From NCBI GenBank assembly GCA_023386255.1, contig JAEWKB010000087.1:1-5548 (forward strand): a DNA stretch of 5,548 nt, read 5' to 3'. Positions 1-5,548 of this stretch are shown piece by piece. The stretch is from Bacteroidota bacterium. GTDB taxonomy: Bacteria; Bacteroidota; Bacteroidia; Flavobacteriales; Flavobacteriaceae. Position 1 is the first letter of the stretch; each line of letters starts with the position of its first letter. The notes under the pieces are model-generated. The model saw only the letters and a program-made list of their open reading frames with translations, had not been told where the DNA came from and did no database searches. The position numbers and the translations under genes were made by a program.

Positions 1-2
1 CT

Positions 3-98
3 TTAGGTAAAGGAAAGCTACGGATTGTAACGCACCTTGATTATAAAGAAGTAATGCACCAGTATGTGCTGGAGGCGTTGCAGAAATTAGTGCTTTAG
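3..98 (+). CDS. C-terminal end of a threonine aldolase family PLP enzyme (partial)
   Basis: Only the last 31 codons and a TAG stop are inside the window; the gene starts upstream of position 1. The visible tail contains R-I-V-T-H-L-D-Y followed by an amphipathic helix (K-E-V-M-H-Q-Y-V-L-E-A-L-Q-K-L). This resembles the C-terminus of bacterial low-specificity L-threonine aldolases, cytosolic PLP enzymes that cleave L-threonine to glycine and acetaldehyde, in which an R-x-V-T-H-like strand precedes the last helix. The PLP lysine and the rest of the fold lie outside the window, so the assignment rests on a short stretch recognised from memory; another fold-type I PLP enzyme is possible. A strong hairpin follows the stop by 16 nt, so this is the last gene of its transcription unit, and the next gene is convergent. 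Confidence 0.55.
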   Translation, partial: LGKGKLRIVTHLDYKEVMHQYVLEALQKLVL

Positions 99-114
99 CC
101 AATAGTAAAAAGCC

Positions 115-154
115 AAAAGCCACTAGCCCAGACCTTCTGGAGCTAGTGGCTTTT
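115..154. terminator. Bidirectional intrinsic terminator hairpin between convergent genes
   Basis: A 13-bp perfect inverted repeat (115-127 AAAAGCCACTAGC with 142-154 GCTAGTGGCTTTT) encloses a second 5-bp stem (128-132 CCAGA with 136-140 TCTGG), with a 3-nt loop and one bulged A at 141. The T run at the end of the right arm serves the plus-strand gene ending at 98. On the minus strand the mirrored T run (GGCTTTTGGCTTTTT) serves ybaB, whose stop is at 173-175. The position between two convergent stops supports a shared terminator. Confidence 0.8.
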
Positions 155-174
155 AACTTGTGGCTAGTGGCTTT
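142..174 (+). repeat. Direct repeat of the terminator arm
   Basis: The 12-mer GCTAGTGGCTTT occurs at 142-153 and again at 163-174, 21 bp apart. Both copies are complementary to the left arm (AAAGCCACTAGC, 116-127). The second copy gives a 13-bp alternative pairing of 116-128 with 162-174. The copy at 163-174 overlaps the ybaB stop codon by two bases. Confidence 0.85.
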
Positions 175-496
175 ATTTAAATAAATCCAGTCCCGGTATG
201 TTCGGCATGCCTTCTTTGGCAACAGCGCCAAGCTCGGCTTCGTTTACTGATGTAGCTTTATCAAGCGCTTTGTTAAGTACAAGTACCAGGTAATCTTCAA
301 GCTGCTCTTTATCTTCAAGCAATGAATCATCAATGGTAACTGACTTTAGTTCCCTGTTTGCGGTCATTGTCACCTTAAGCAGGCCGTCGCTGCTCTGCTC
401 GTCTACAAGTACTGTATCAAGCCTTTTCTTAGTCTCTTCTATTTTCTGCTGGGTTTCCTGAATCTTACCCATCATACCCATTAAATCTCCAAACAT
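173..496 (-). CDS. ybaB: YbaB/EbfC family nucleoid-associated DNA-binding protein
   Basis: The product is 107 residues, close to the roughly 109 of E. coli YbaB. These small dimeric cytosolic proteins bind DNA and are thought to act as nucleoid-associated or global regulatory factors. The order fits the family: an N-terminal [10 protein letters not shown] start, a charged coiled-coil helix (about 11-32), a beta region (about 38-57, with [10 protein letters not shown]), a second helix for dimerisation (about 62-93), and the typical Pro/Gly-rich tail G-M-P-N-I-P-G-L. An in-frame ATG 11 codons upstream (527-529) was rejected because it lies inside the -7 promoter box and adds residues foreign to the family. 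The gene is not next to dnaX or recR, its neighbours in E. coli. It is transcribed alone, divergently from the peptidase gene. Confidence 0.93.
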   Translation of the reverse strand: MFGDLMGMMGKIQETQQKIEETKKRLDTVLVDEQSSDGLLKVTMTANRELKSVTIDDSLLEDKEQLEDYLVLVLNKALDKATSVNEAELGAVAKEGMPNIPGLDLFK

Positions 497-526
497 TTTT
501 CGTGATTTTGTAATTAGTATATTATG

Positions 527-554
527 CAAAAGTATTAAATTGCGTTCTATCCAA
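527..554 (-). promoter_or_regulatory. Bacteroidota-type promoter for ybaB
   Basis: On the minus strand TTG (552-554) is followed after 17 nt by TACTTTTG (527-534), a full match to the TTG / TAnnTTTG -33/-7 consensus of Bacteroidota housekeeping promoters. Transcription would start near 519-521 and leave a leader of about 24 nt before the ATG at 494-496, with an A-rich stretch instead of a Shine-Dalgarno sequence. Confidence 0.7.
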
Positions 555-565
555 TTCTTAAAAGA

Positions 566-2698
566 ATGAAAAAACTAGTACTACTAAGTAGCGTTTGTGT
601 TATTTTTGCTGCAAACGCGCAAACCAGCAAAAACAAAATGACTGAGACCATTACTCCCCCTCTTGCCAAGGTAAAACCAAAGAAACTTGAGAAACATGGC
701 GATGTGCGCATTGATAACTATTATTGGCTTAATGAGAGGGAAAATCCTGAAGTAATTGATTACATTAAAAAAGAAAACGAATACTACGAAAAAATGACGG
801 CACACCTGAAGCCGTTCCAGACCCAGCTTTTCGAGGAAATGAAAAGCAGGATTAAGGAAGACGATGCTTCGGTACCCTACTTCTACAACGGTTATTACTA
901 CATAACCCGCTTTGAAAAAGGTAAAGACTACCCAATATATTCCCGTAAAAAAGACCGCCTTGACGCTAAAGAAGAAATTTTGTTCGACTGCAACGAAATG
1001 GCTAAGGGGCATTCTTATTTTCACTTAGCAGGCATGAGCGTAAGCGAGGATAATCAGTGGTGTGCTTTTGGTGTTGATACCGTGTCACGCAGGCAGTACA
1101 CCATTCAGATAAAAAACCTTAAAACAGGCGAAATTCTTCCTGTAAAAATTGAAAATACAACAGGAGGCTCTACATGGGCAGGCGACAATAAAACCCTGTT
1201 CTACACCCGCAAAGACCCTGTTACGCTACGTTCCGAAAAAATTTACAAACACAAGCGCGGAGCCGATGCTAAAACCGATGTGGTTGTTTTTCATGAAAAG
1301 GATGATACCTATAATACTTTCGTGTACAAAGAAAAGTCAAAGAAATATATTGTTATTGGTTCCGGAAGCACGCTTACCAGCGAATACAGGGTGCTTGATG
1401 CTAAAAACCCTGATGGTGAGTTTAAAGTTTTCCAGCCACGTACCCGCGGACTGGAGTATGGCATAGCGCATTATGGCGACAAGTGGTATATTGTAACTAA
1501 TAAAGATAAGGCTACCAACTTTAAACTAATGATTGCGCCTGAAAATGCTACAGGCAAAGAAAACTGGAAGGACCTTATACCCCACCGCGACGATGTGCTG
1601 CTTGAAGGTATTGAGATTTTTAAAGATTACCTGGTAGTAGAAGAACGGTCAAACGGGCTCAACAAGATACAAATACGCCCATGGAGCGGACAGGGCGAAT
1701 ATTACCTGCCTTTTGAAAGTGAAACATATACAGCCGGTACAATGGCCAATCTGGACTTTGACACCGATGTGCTTCGCTACAGCTACCAGTCGCTTACCAC
1801 GCCGTCTTCGGTTATCGATTTCAATATGAAGACAAAGCAGAAGACCGTGCTTAAAGAGCAGGAAGTTTTGGGTGGTAAGTTCAAAAAAGAAAATTATACC
1901 GAAGAAAGGATATGGGCTACCGCACAGGATGGTACAAAAATCCCTATCTCGGTAGTGTACCGCAAGGGTGTAAAAAAAGATGGTAAAAACCCGCTGCTGC
2001 TTTATGCTTACGGCTCTTACGGCCATTCTATGGATCCGACATTCTCCAGTGTAAGGCTAAGCCTTCTTGACAGAGGCTTTATTTTTGCCATTGCACACAT
2101 AAGGGGAGGGGAAGACCTGGGCCGTGCGTGGTATGAAAACGGAAAACTGCTTACAAAGAAAAATACTTTTACCGATTTTATTGACTGCTCTAAATATGTA
2201 ATTGCACAAAAATATACCTCGCCGGAGCATTTATATGCCGAAGGAGGATCTGCGGGCGGATTACTTATGGGCGCTATAGTAAATATGGCTCCTGAGCTTT
2301 ACCATGGTATTATAGCACAGGTTCCGTTTGTTGATGTTATTACCACCATGCTTGATGACAGCATACCGCTTACTACAGGAGAGTATGATGAGTGGGGTAA
2401 CCCGAATGACAAACAGTACTATGACTATATGAAATCATACTCGCCATATGATAATGTAACAGCACAAAAATACCCTAATATGCTGGTAACAACAGGCCTG
2501 CATGACAGCCAGGTGCAGTATTGGGAACCGGCAAAATGGGTGGCAAAACTAAGGGTAATGAAAACCGATAATAACCTACTGTTCCTGGATACCAATATGG
2601 AGGCAGGGCACGGCGGCGCATCGGGCCGTTTTGAAGCGCTGAAAGAGGTAGCCAAAGAGTATAGTTTTTTACTGGATTTGGAAGGAATTAGAAAGTAA
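566..2698 (+). CDS. ptrB: Oligopeptidase B (S9A prolyl oligopeptidase family), exported
   Basis: This 710-residue serine peptidase should cleave short peptides after Arg/Lys. Residues 1-19 form a signal peptide ending A-N-A-Q, so export to the periplasm is inferred, whereas classical oligopeptidase B (E. coli PtrB, about 686 residues) is cytosolic. The mature N-terminus opens with the family hallmark [15 protein letters not shown] (41-55), then a beta-propeller (about 90-440) and an alpha/beta-hydrolase domain (about 445-710). The catalytic triad is Ser562 (G-G-S-A-G-G), Asp647 ([11 protein letters not shown]) and His682 (A-G-H-G-G). The 85- and 120-residue spacings equal those I recall for the E. 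coli enzyme. The acidic cluster E606-Y-D608-E609 lies where the basic-specificity residues sit. The start is fixed by the signal peptide. The leader has no Shine-Dalgarno sequence and I see no clear TAnnTTTG box in the 69-bp gap to ybaB. Confidence 0.94.
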   Translation: MKKLVLLSSVCVIFAANAQTSKNKMTETITPPLAKVKPKKLEKHGDVRIDNYYWLNERENPEVIDYIKKENEYYEKMTAHLKPFQTQLFEEMKSRIKEDDASVPYFYNGYYYITRFEKGKDYPIYSRKKDRLDAKEEILFDCNEMAKGHSYFHLAGMSVSEDNQWCAFGVDTVSRRQYTIQIKNLKTGEILPVKIENTTGGSTWAGDNKTLFYTRKDPVTLRSEKIYKHKRGADAKTDVVVFHEKDDTYNTFVYKEKSKKYIVIGSGSTLTSEYRVLDAKNPDGEFKVFQPRTRGLEYGIAHYGDKWYIVTNKDKATNFKLMIAPENATGKENWKDLIPHRDDVLLEGIEIFKDYLVVEERSNGLNKIQIRPWSGQGEYYLPFESETYTAGTMANLDFDTDVLRYSYQSLTTPSSVIDFNMKTKQKTVLKEQEVLGGKFKKENYTEERIWATAQDGTKIPISVVYRKGVKKDGKNPLLLYAYGSYGHSMDPTFSSVRLSLLDRGFIFAIAHIRGGEDLGRAWYENGKLLTKKNTFTDFIDCSKYVIAQKYTSPEHLYAEGGSAGGLLMGAIVNMAPELYHGIIAQVPFVDVITTMLDDSIPLTTGEYDEWGNPNDKQYYDYMKSYSPYDNVTAQKYPNMLVTTGLHDSQVQYWEPAKWVAKLRVMKTDNNLLFLDTNMEAGHGGASGRFEALKEVAKEYSFLLDLEGIRK

Positions 2699-2713
2699 TT
2701 AAATTTTTTTTGT

Positions 2714-2721
2714 TAGCTTTG
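2714..2721 (+). promoter_or_regulatory. -7 box (TAGCTTTG) upstream of the cysteine synthase family gene
   Basis: TAGCTTTG, in the context TTAGCTTTGCA, matches the Bacteroidota -7 consensus TAnnTTTG exactly. It lies 15 nt after the peptidase stop and about 55 nt before the ATG at 2777, so the gene probably has its own promoter. No TTG is present at the usual 17-23 nt upstream, where only a T-rich stretch is seen, which lowers confidence. Confidence 0.5.
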
Positions 2722-2776
2722 CAAGGTTTTGAGGTTGCTAAACTTTGTAAGTTTTACCTTGATTAACTTATTTTTT

Positions 2777-3817
2777 ATGAAAGAAGAAATAAAAGCCTAT
2801 AATAATGTGTTGGAATTAATAGGAAATACACCTCTTATTAAGCTCAATAAGGCTACCGAAGGGTTAAAAGGAAACTTCTACGCAAAGGTAGAAGCGTTTA
2901 ACCCGGGCCACTCTACCAAAGACAGGATTGCACTGTATATTATTGAAGAAGCAGAGAAAAGGGGTATCCTTAAACCGGGTGATACCATTATCGAAACTAC
3001 TTCCGGCAATACAGGTTTCAGCGTGGCTATGGTAAGCATTATTAAAGGTTATGACTGTGTTTTGGCAGTCAGCTCTAAATCTTCTAAAGATAAAATAGAC
3101 ATGCTTCGTGCTATGGGCGCTAAAGTTTATGTATGCCCGGCTAACGTTTCGGCTGATGATCCGCGCTCATACTATAATGTTGCAAAAAGGCTGCATGAGG
3201 AAATAAAAGGTTCGGTTTACATCAATCAGTACTTTAATGACCTTAATATAGATGCCCACTATAAAACCACAGGCCCTGAAATATGGGAACAGACCAACGG
3301 CAAAATAACACATCTTATAGCCTGCAGCGGTACTGGTGGTACTATATCGGGTGCTGCACGTTTTTTAAAGGAAAAAAATTCTGCCATAAAAATACTTGGT
3401 GTTGATGCATTTGGATCTGTACTGAAAAAGTACCATGAAACCAAAGAGTTTGACAGTGAAGAAATTTATCCTTACCGCATAGAAGGGCTGGGTAAAAACC
3501 TTATTCCTACAGCAACAGATTTTGAAGCGATAGATAAATTTATTAAGGTTTCGGATGAAGAGAGCGCTCACGCAGCCAGAAATATAGCCAAGACTGAAGG
3601 TTTGTTCGTTGGCTATACAAGCGGTGCAGCCCTACAGGCAGCAAAGCAGTATGCTGAAGCCGGTGAATTTGACGAAACCAGTAATGTAGTGCTTATTTTC
3701 CCTGACCACGGGTCGCGCTACATGAGCAAGGTTTTCAGCGATGAATGGATGAACGAGCAGGGATTCTTTGATAGTGTTAACCTTGAAGAAGCACAAAAAA
3801 TAGAATTTATAAAGTAA
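2777..3817 (+). CDS. PLP-dependent cysteine synthase / cystathionine beta-synthase family protein
   Basis: This 346-residue cytosolic fold-type II PLP enzyme joins a sulfur nucleophile to (O-acetyl)serine, giving cysteine or cystathionine. Visible landmarks are I-G-N-T-P-L (15-20), the PLP-binding lysine K48 in N-P-G-H-S-T-K-D-R, the substrate-binding S-G-N-T-G loop (76-80) and the PLP phosphate cradle G-T-G-G-T (185-189). The C-terminal part has [10 protein letters not shown] (236-245) and [10 protein letters not shown] (309-318). These resemble the catalytic core of cystathionine beta-synthase more than CysK, but no C-terminal regulatory CBS domains follow. The substrate therefore cannot be decided here. 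I chose the ATG at 2777; an in-frame TTG at 2729 would add a hydrophobic stretch foreign to the family and lies too near the predicted transcription start. The gene ends in tandem TAA stops and a terminator. Confidence 0.9.
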   Translation: MKEEIKAYNNVLELIGNTPLIKLNKATEGLKGNFYAKVEAFNPGHSTKDRIALYIIEEAEKRGILKPGDTIIETTSGNTGFSVAMVSIIKGYDCVLAVSSKSSKDKIDMLRAMGAKVYVCPANVSADDPRSYYNVAKRLHEEIKGSVYINQYFNDLNIDAHYKTTGPEIWEQTNGKITHLIACSGTGGTISGAARFLKEKNSAIKILGVDAFGSVLKKYHETKEFDSEEIYPYRIEGLGKNLIPTATDFEAIDKFIKVSDEESAHAARNIAKTEGLFVGYTSGAALQAAKQYAEAGEFDETSNVVLIFPDHGSRYMSKVFSDEWMNEQGFFDSVNLEEAQKIEFIK

Positions 3818-3830
3818 TAATTCATAATAG

Positions 3831-3853
3831 AAACTCCGGTACTACCGGAGTTT
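3831..3853 (+). terminator. Intrinsic terminator of the cysteine synthase family gene
   Basis: A perfect 10-bp stem, AAACTCCGGT (3831-3840) with ACCGGAGTTT (3844-3853), has a 3-nt loop and is followed by TTTTATA. It begins 13 nt after the stop codon. On the minus strand it lacks a good T run, so it mainly serves the plus strand. Confidence 0.9.
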
Positions 3854-3871
3854 TTTTATATCTATAAAACA

Positions 3872-3905
3872 CAATAGCCGCCCCCGGTAAAAGAGACGGC
3901 TATTG
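3872..3905 (-). terminator. Probable terminator of the GIN gene cluster
   Basis: A 9-bp perfect inverted repeat, CAATAGCCG (3872-3880) with CGGCTATTG (3897-3905), has a 16-nt loop. On the minus strand it is followed by the T-rich TGTTTTATA, whereas on the plus strand no T run follows. It lies 38 nt past the stop of the last minus-strand GIN gene, facing the plus-strand terminator at 3831-3853. Confidence 0.72.
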
Positions 3906-3909
3906 CTCG

Positions 3910-3936
3910 CAAAGCTAACCTAATTTAAGTAATCAA
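3910..3936 (-). promoter_or_regulatory. Promoter-like sequence downstream of the GIN gene
   Basis: On the minus strand TTG (3934-3936) is followed after 16 nt by TAGCTTTG (3910-3917), an exact TAnnTTTG match in the same context (GTTAGCTTTGC) as the box before the cysteine synthase gene. A transcript would start near 3903, inside the hairpin at 3872-3905, and run antisense to the cysteine synthase 3' end. It has no gene to serve, so it may be chance. Confidence 0.3.
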
Positions 3937-3943
3937 CCTGTTA

Positions 3944-4666
3944 CTATAAGTTTATAAAATCTCCTGTGCCGGTGCGTTTCAGGTCACGCTCTTTTGGGTT
4001 GCCGGCAAAGGCAACATTGCCCGAACCTGTTATCCTTCCGGTGATAGCCTGGTTAGTGTATACTTTAGCATTCCCGGTGCCTGAAATGGTTACATCTACG
4101 TTTGATGCTTCAAGGGTTTCGGCCATTACCATACCTGATCCTACGACAAGACATTTAAAGTTTGATGCAGTGCCTTTTACGGTTATATCACCTGAGCCCA
4201 GTACAACAGCTTCGGCGTTGTCAGCATTAAGAGCCATTTCAATTTTACCGGAGCCGTCAAGCGTTAATTTTACATTGTTTTTTAATGTTGTTTTGCCTGT
4301 TACAGTGCCCGAACCTAATAAAGCTATTTCGCTTACCTGGGTTACTGGCACGCGCACAATAACTTTATTGCCCTTGCTGCTTTTGAACAATTTACCTTCC
4401 ATAGGGCCAATATTTAAAACCCCATCTTTAACTTCGGTAGTAACCATGGCAATAATGTTATTATCGGCCTCAACGCTAAGTTTACCCTGCTGGCCAGATA
4501 CCAGGCGGATATCAAAAGGGCCTTTTACACTTATTTTATCAAAACTTCCTACCTCCCTTGTCTCTTTTGTAGTGTTTCCGTTACCTATGGTAACCTGTGC
4601 TTTTTCCTGTGCGGTTGCTGTAATGATGCAGAACATTGCTGCAAATGCTAAAATTACTTTTTTCAT
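3944..4666 (-). CDS. Secreted head-GIN domain protein (DUF2807), intact paralog
   Basis: The 240-residue product begins with a signal peptide (1-20, M-K-K-V-I-L-A-F-A-A... ending A-T-A-Q), so it is exported. The rest is a DUF2807 / head-GIN domain, predicted in the family to form a right-handed beta-helix. An opening segment F-D-K-I-S-V-K-G-P-F-D-I-R-L (42-55) is followed by G-[ST]-G turns at about 118, 138, 157, 176, 196, 214 and 233, i.e. one per 18-20 residues. The family is called a putative adhesin but its function is unknown, and none is claimed here. The start at 4664-4666 is set by the signal peptide; an extension to 4744 would put 26 polar residues in front of it and overlap the neighbouring gene. 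The gene lies 58 nt downstream of a paralog with which it is probably co-transcribed. Confidence 0.9.
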   Translation of the reverse strand: MKKVILAFAAMFCIITATAQEKAQVTIGNGNTTKETREVGSFDKISVKGPFDIRLVSGQQGKLSVEADNNIIAMVTTEVKDGVLNIGPMEGKLFKSSKGNKVIVRVPVTQVSEIALLGSGTVTGKTTLKNNVKLTLDGSGKIEMALNADNAEAVVLGSGDITVKGTASNFKCLVVGSGMVMAETLEASNVDVTISGTGNAKVYTNQAITGRITGSGNVAFAGNPKERDLKRTGTGDFINL

Positions 4667-4724
4667 GATTGATTTGATTTTTGATTGATGATTAAATGAT
4701 GATTGATTTTTTATTTTTAGGTGT
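4667..4724 (-). repeat. Low-complexity ATCA/TGAT-rich spacer between the GIN paralogs
   Basis: This 58-nt gap is built of short ATCAATC/ATCATC motifs on the minus strand. A related ATCAATCAATCAAAAAA stretch (5411-5427) precedes the start of the first paralog. The shared A-rich leader fits a tandem duplication or a common translation leader. I see no promoter or terminator here, which supports co-transcription. Confidence 0.55.
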
Positions 4725-4961
4725 TTATAAAGCTTTAAATTCACCTGAACCTTTCTTTTTCAGGTCTTTATTCTCTGGATTACCTGCGTAAACAATATTT
4801 CCCGATCCTGTTATCCTCCCTTTAAGGTTCTCCTTACCTGAAACTTCTGCGTCGCCGGATCCTGTGACTTCCGCCTCTACATTAGTTGCCGCAAGCCCTG
4901 CTGCTTTAATTGAACCCGATCCTGTCACATCACATTTAAAATTTTGGGATACTCCTTTTAA
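4725..4961 (-). pseudogene. C-terminal part of the first GIN paralog, cut off by an in-frame stop
   Basis: This is the rest of the gene that begins at 5402; the two parts are in the same frame, separated only by the TAA at 4962-4964. Seventy-eight codons follow the stop: L-K-G-V-S-Q-N-F-K-C, then G-S-G turns every 17-20 residues and the ending G-N-P-E-N-K-D-L-K-K-K-G-S-G-E-F-K-A-L. They align end to end and without gaps with residues 163-240 of the neighbouring intact paralog (V-K-G-T-A-S-N-F-K-C ... G-N-P-K-E-R-D-L-K). No ATG is available near its start; the only in-frame alternative is GTG at 4926-4928, which has no signal peptide. It is probably not translated unless the stop is read through. 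The whole original gene would span 4725-5402 and encode about 225 residues. Confidence 0.85.
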
Positions 4962-5402
4962 TTATATATCACCTGACCCGGTTAAAATGGCGGTTAAATT
5001 TTCATTACTTACATTTAGCTCAATATCACCTGAACCGTTAAGAGCTACCTTTATATCGCTTTTTATTGTTGCTGATGAAGTAATATTACCCGAACCTGTA
5101 AAATACAGCTCATTCAGGTCAGCCACAGGTATTGTAATTTTGACGTTACCGGTACTTCTGTTGCTTTTTAAAAAATTATCTTTTTGCTTTATGGTAAGGG
5201 TCCCATCCTGAGATACAACAGCAATGTCACTAATGGCTTTTTCATTTCCTTCCAGCGATATAATTCCCGGAGTACCCGAAACAAGCGTAACGTTATAAGG
5301 GCCCGTTACACGAACTTTGTTATATGGGGCGACATTCCTTTTTTCCTGTGCTGAGGCCGTTATAAATAATAGTCCTGCAAGCATCGCTAATATTGATTTC
5401 AT
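4962..5402 (-). CDS. Secreted head-GIN domain protein (DUF2807), truncated by nonsense codon
   Basis: The translatable part is 146 residues, against about 225 for the full gene and 240 for the paralog downstream. It has a signal peptide (1-19, ending A-S-A-Q), the opening strand Y-N-K-V-R-V-T-G-P-Y-N-V-T-L (27-40) typical of DUF2807, and three G-S-G turns (103-105, 123-125, 142-144). It then ends abruptly at G-S-G-D-I followed by TAA, exactly where the paralog reads G-S-G-D-I-T-V-K-G. The product would be exported but would lack the C-terminal half of the beta-helix, so folding is doubtful. The start codon at 5400-5402 follows an A-rich leader without a Shine-Dalgarno sequence and lies about 25 nt after the start expected from the promoter at 5434-5463. 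Function is unknown for the family. Confidence 0.85.
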   Translation of the reverse strand: MKSILAMLAGLLFITASAQEKRNVAPYNKVRVTGPYNVTLVSGTPGIISLEGNEKAISDIAVVSQDGTLTIKQKDNFLKSNRSTGNVKITIPVADLNELYFTGSGNITSSATIKSDIKVALNGSGDIELNVSNENLTAILTGSGDI

Positions 5403-5433
5403 AGCGTTCGTTTTTTGATTGATTGATATAATT

Positions 5434-5463
5434 TAGACGTATAAAATTTTAAAAAGGTTGCAT
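5434..5463 (-). promoter_or_regulatory. ECF-sigma-type promoter for the GIN gene pair
   Basis: On the minus strand ATGCAACC (5456-5463) is followed after exactly 16 nt by CGTCTA (5434-5439). An AAC-containing -35 element and a CGTC -10 element at this spacing is the generic layout of ECF (extracytoplasmic function) sigma promoters. It begins at the first base after the upstream stop codon (5464-5466) and would start transcription near 5427. No TAnnTTTG housekeeping box is present in this gap. The assignment is by pattern only. Confidence 0.5.
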
Positions 5464-5548
5464 CTATCTGCGGTTAAGTTTAATATGTCCGTAGTCTGAT
5501 TTAATAAACAGTTTGTTTATTCCTGTACTCTTGTAGTAACCCTTATAC
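5464..5548 (-). CDS. C-terminal end of an unidentified protein (partial)
   Basis: The last 27 codons and a TAG stop of a minus-strand gene enter the window from the right edge; the frame is open to the edge. The visible tail, ending G-I-N-K-L-F-I-K-S-D-Y-G-H-I-K-L-N-R-R, alternates hydrophobic and polar residues with a D-Y-G turn. This suggests beta-strand repeats like those of DUF4097-type or GIN-like beta-helical proteins. I do not recognise the protein. The ECF-like promoter immediately downstream makes an envelope-associated or anti-sigma protein an attractive guess, but nothing visible proves it. It lies 61 nt upstream of the first GIN gene on the same strand. Confidence 0.6.
   Translation of the reverse strand, partial: YKGYYKSTGINKLFIKSDYGHIKLNRR

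Noticed and set aside
584..1024. Minus-strand open frame of 146 codons within the oligopeptidase B gene
   Set aside because: It lies fully inside a well-supported gene and its translation shows no family motif, signal peptide or start context.
2729..2776. Upstream TTG start for the cysteine synthase family gene
   Set aside because: The predicted transcription start is at about 2728. The added residues are not part of the family, and the ATG at 2777 gives the usual N-terminus.
3966..4688. Plus-strand open frame of 240 codons antisense to the intact GIN gene
   Set aside because: It mirrors the minus-strand gene over its whole length. The repeated Gly/Ser codons keep the opposite strand free of stops, and the translated product (repeated P-E-P-type motifs) is just the complement of the G-S-G repeats. 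The minus strand has a signal peptide and family motifs.
4667..4716. Short TGAT/ATCA repeats as a CRISPR-like or microsatellite array
   Set aside because: The units are 4-8 nt, irregular and without spacers, in an AT-rich leader; there are no cas genes.
4667..4744. N-terminal extension of the intact GIN gene by 26 codons
   Set aside because: It would bury the signal peptide behind polar residues, overlap the end of the preceding gene and translate the low-complexity leader.
4926..4928. GTG start for a separate 67-residue protein made from the GIN C-terminal part
   Set aside because: The codon is an internal Val of the conserved frame (K-C-D-V-T-G-S-G). There is no signal peptide, and the AGGAG at 4953-4957 is about 25 nt away in a lineage that does not depend on Shine-Dalgarno sequences.
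4864..5211. Plus-strand open frame antisense to the interrupted GIN gene
   Set aside because: Same explanation as for the other antisense frame: a shadow of the G-S-G repeat coding. It also has no recognisable domain.

Overview
The window looks like chromosome of a member of Bacteroidota, most likely a Flavobacteriaceae (Flavobacterium-like) bacterium. The evidence is threefold. Exported proteins carry short lysine-start signal peptides ending in A-N-A-Q, A-T-A-Q or A-S-A-Q. Start codons lack Shine-Dalgarno sequences and sit in A-rich leaders. Two upstream regions contain the Bacteroidota -7 box TAnnTTTG. Protein types (head-GIN DUF2807 proteins, an exported oligopeptidase B) also fit. No tRNA, rRNA, CRISPR array, insertion sequence or phage gene is visible.

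Left part (1-565): the 3' end of a plus-strand gene, probably a threonine aldolase family PLP enzyme, runs to 98. It is followed by an elaborate hairpin (115-154) that can terminate transcription from both sides. Convergent to it on the minus strand is a YbaB/EbfC nucleoid-associated protein (173-496), with a good promoter at 527-554 that also fixes its start codon.

Middle (566-3860): two plus-strand genes. The first is a 710-residue oligopeptidase B (S9A) with a signal peptide and a complete Ser562/Asp647/His682 triad. The second is a 346-residue PLP enzyme of the cysteine synthase / cystathionine beta-synthase family, with its own promoter-like box and a strong intrinsic terminator (3831-3853).

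Right part (3861-5548): a minus-strand cluster. Reading in the direction of transcription, it holds the last 27 codons of an unidentified protein (5464-5548), an ECF-sigma-like promoter in the short gap (5434-5463), and two tandem paralogous head-GIN (DUF2807) secreted beta-helix proteins, followed by a terminator hairpin (3872-3905). The first paralog (4725-5402) is interrupted by an in-frame TAA at 4962-4964. The reading frame and the homology continue intact after it, so it is a fresh-looking pseudogene, a recoding site or a sequence error. The second paralog (3944-4666) is intact.

The most interesting signals are the nonsense codon in an otherwise perfect GIN gene and the ECF-type promoter, which suggests that the GIN pair belongs to an envelope-response regulon. 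The partial cysteine synthase and threonine aldolase genes are ordinary metabolism and no joint pathway with the GIN cluster is evident.
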